Below are positions 63,180 through 64,000 of a stretch of DNA of 64,000 nucleotides, piece by piece. The stretch covers positions 496,001 through 560,000 of the forward strand of contig NC_035926.1 in the NCBI RefSeq assembly GCF_000348985.1, read 5' to 3'. The notes under the pieces were generated by a model that had not been told where the DNA came from, did no database searches, and saw only the letters and a program-made list of their open reading frames with translations. The stretch is from Huiozyma naganishii CBS 8797. Its lineage: Eukaryota > Ascomycota > Saccharomycetes > Saccharomycetales > Saccharomycetaceae. Numbering within the stretch: position 1 is the stretch's first letter; each line of letters begins with the position of its first letter. Position numbers and translations under genes: made by a program.

Positions 63180-64000
63180 TCACCTTCTCCTAGCCGTAGG
63201 AGGAGATTGGGCATCTCTTTCAATGATATCGCCCCCCACACCCAGTTCTTGTAGTTTATCTTCCTCAATTTGAATTTGATCCCGTCTTTCCCACCAACGG
63301 TCCTGACATAATTCAAACGATTTTTGCTTCAGGTGCTTACCTTTGGCATGCTTGTTATTGGAGATTGCCCATTCCAAGAACTTTGGACCTTCACGAATGT
63401 AGAACTCACGTAACGATTCAAATGCCTTAGGATGAGGCAACCATGGTCTTGGATCAGGTATCTCCATTTCATCGATACCTTCATCCTCCTCATTTTCTTC
63501 CTCATCGTCATCTTCAGCCTCCAACCTCTCGTTCGTCGGTTCCGCTTCACCGTCGTCTTCATCGTCATCATCTTCGTATTCGAAATCATCTTCAGATTGA
63601 ACATCGCCTAGCCTCTTAACTTCTTCTATCTCCTGTAGGTTTTCATAATATTGGGTGATACCATCCAGCTTGTTCAAATCGATGCTATAGAAGGAGTCAA
63701 TAGTGTAATCGTTATCCTTGAACTCCCACATACCACCGTATATATAAAATGTATCATTGAGGACAGTAGTACACGCATTGAACCGTTCGTGCGGTAGTTG
63801 GTTCAGTTTCGGTAAGTTTGTGCGCATTTTTTCCTCTTCCTCGTTGTCATCTTGTTCTCGGTCAGTCGTTGTTTCTTCATGAGGTGTATTCGATCCTGAA
63901 TAGCTGTTAGTCTCCTCATCCTTCAAGTCATTTTGCTCCAAAATTTTGTTTAGCAAATCTTGTAGCTCCTTTTCTTGCTCCTTGGAAACCGTGTTGTTAC
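63180..64000 (-). CDS. KEL3: Kel3, kelch-repeat protein (C-terminal part; continues beyond the window)
   Basis: The frame runs to the right edge without a start, so the N-terminal two thirds are missing. Visible text includes the end of the kelch propeller (FNACTTVLNDTFYIYGGMWE), a long acidic stretch (about 60 Asp/Glu-rich residues) and the conserved C-terminus DPRPWLPHPKAFESLREFYI, GPKFLEWAISNN and LKQKSFELCQDRWWERRDQI. This matches S. cerevisiae Kel3 (YPL263C, 651 residues), a cytoplasmic protein of unknown molecular role. An internal ATG at 63956 is not the start, because coding text continues above it. Confidence 0.93.
   Translation of the reverse strand, partial: NNTVSKEQEKELQDLLNKILEQNDLKDEETNSYSGSNTPHEETTTDREQDDNEEEEKMRTNLPKLNQLPHERFNACTTVLNDTFYIYGGMWEFKDNDYTIDSFYSIDLNKLDGITQYYENLQEIEEVKRLGDVQSEDDFEYEDDDDEDDGEAEPTNERLEAEDDDEEENEEDEGIDEMEIPDPRPWLPHPKAFESLREFYIREGPKFLEWAISNNKHAKGKHLKQKSFELCQDRWWERRDQIQIEEDKLQELGVGGDIIERDAQSPPTARRR

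Overview
This window is a compact, almost intron-free nuclear segment of a budding yeast of the family Saccharomycetaceae. Nearly every protein aligns from memory, end to end, with a named Saccharomyces cerevisiae protein, and long runs keep S. cerevisiae gene order and orientation. Three tRNA genes (two Ala-AGC, one Ser-AGA) and Ty3/gypsy-type retroelement remains complete the picture. I cannot fix the genus. Genes that S. cerevisiae keeps on paired paralogous segments (YKL with YMR; YJL with YBR) lie interleaved here on one strand of chromosome. That suggests a lineage that never had, or split before, the whole-genome duplication, but this is an inference. Layout. 1-5.2 kb: ATP25 (3' part off-window), ABF1 and RAD27 sharing a divergent promoter, and a hexose-6-phosphate epimerase (YMR099C). 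5.4-7.6 kb: tRNA-Ala, a Ty3 integrase relic, a broken secreted-looking gene and an LTR-like repeat. 7.7-18.7 kb: YTA12, VBA1, YMR087W, SEG1 and ADH3, colinear with S. cerevisiae chromosome XIII read backwards. 18.9-20.7 kb: YPF1. 21-42.4 kb: ZAP1, YJL055W, TIM54, PEP8, IRC8, MTR4, CHM7, UBX6, RTT101, POP4 and AIM22, colinear with YJL056C-YJL046W except that TDH1 is absent and POP4 is inserted. 42.6-45 kb: tRNA-Ser and degraded retroelement pieces. 45-48.7 kb: TMA7, YPT6 and an LCB4/LCB5 kinase, with a 20-base assembly gap in a TA repeat. 49-53.2 kb: HRD1 and FUM1. 53.8-58.9 kb: a composite, internally inverted Ty3-like element, tRNA-Ala and a second LTR-like repeat. 58.9-61.6 kb: no recognisable gene. 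61.6-64 kb: an acyltransferase-like gene and the 3' end of KEL3. How the genes work together: these are independent housekeeping genes, not an operon-like system. Themes are mitochondria (ATP25, YTA12, ADH3, TIM54, AIM22, FUM1), DNA replication and chromatin (ABF1, RAD27, RTT101), RNA processing (MTR4, POP4), ER protein turnover (YPF1, HRD1, a UBX protein), membrane traffic (PEP8, YPT6, CHM7) and zinc control (ZAP1, with a likely autoregulatory site in its own promoter). I saw no CRISPR array and no clearly new multigene system. The most unusual parts are the scrambled Ty3-like cluster, the broken cysteine-rich gene near 6.3 kb, and the acyltransferase-like protein with an altered active-site motif.
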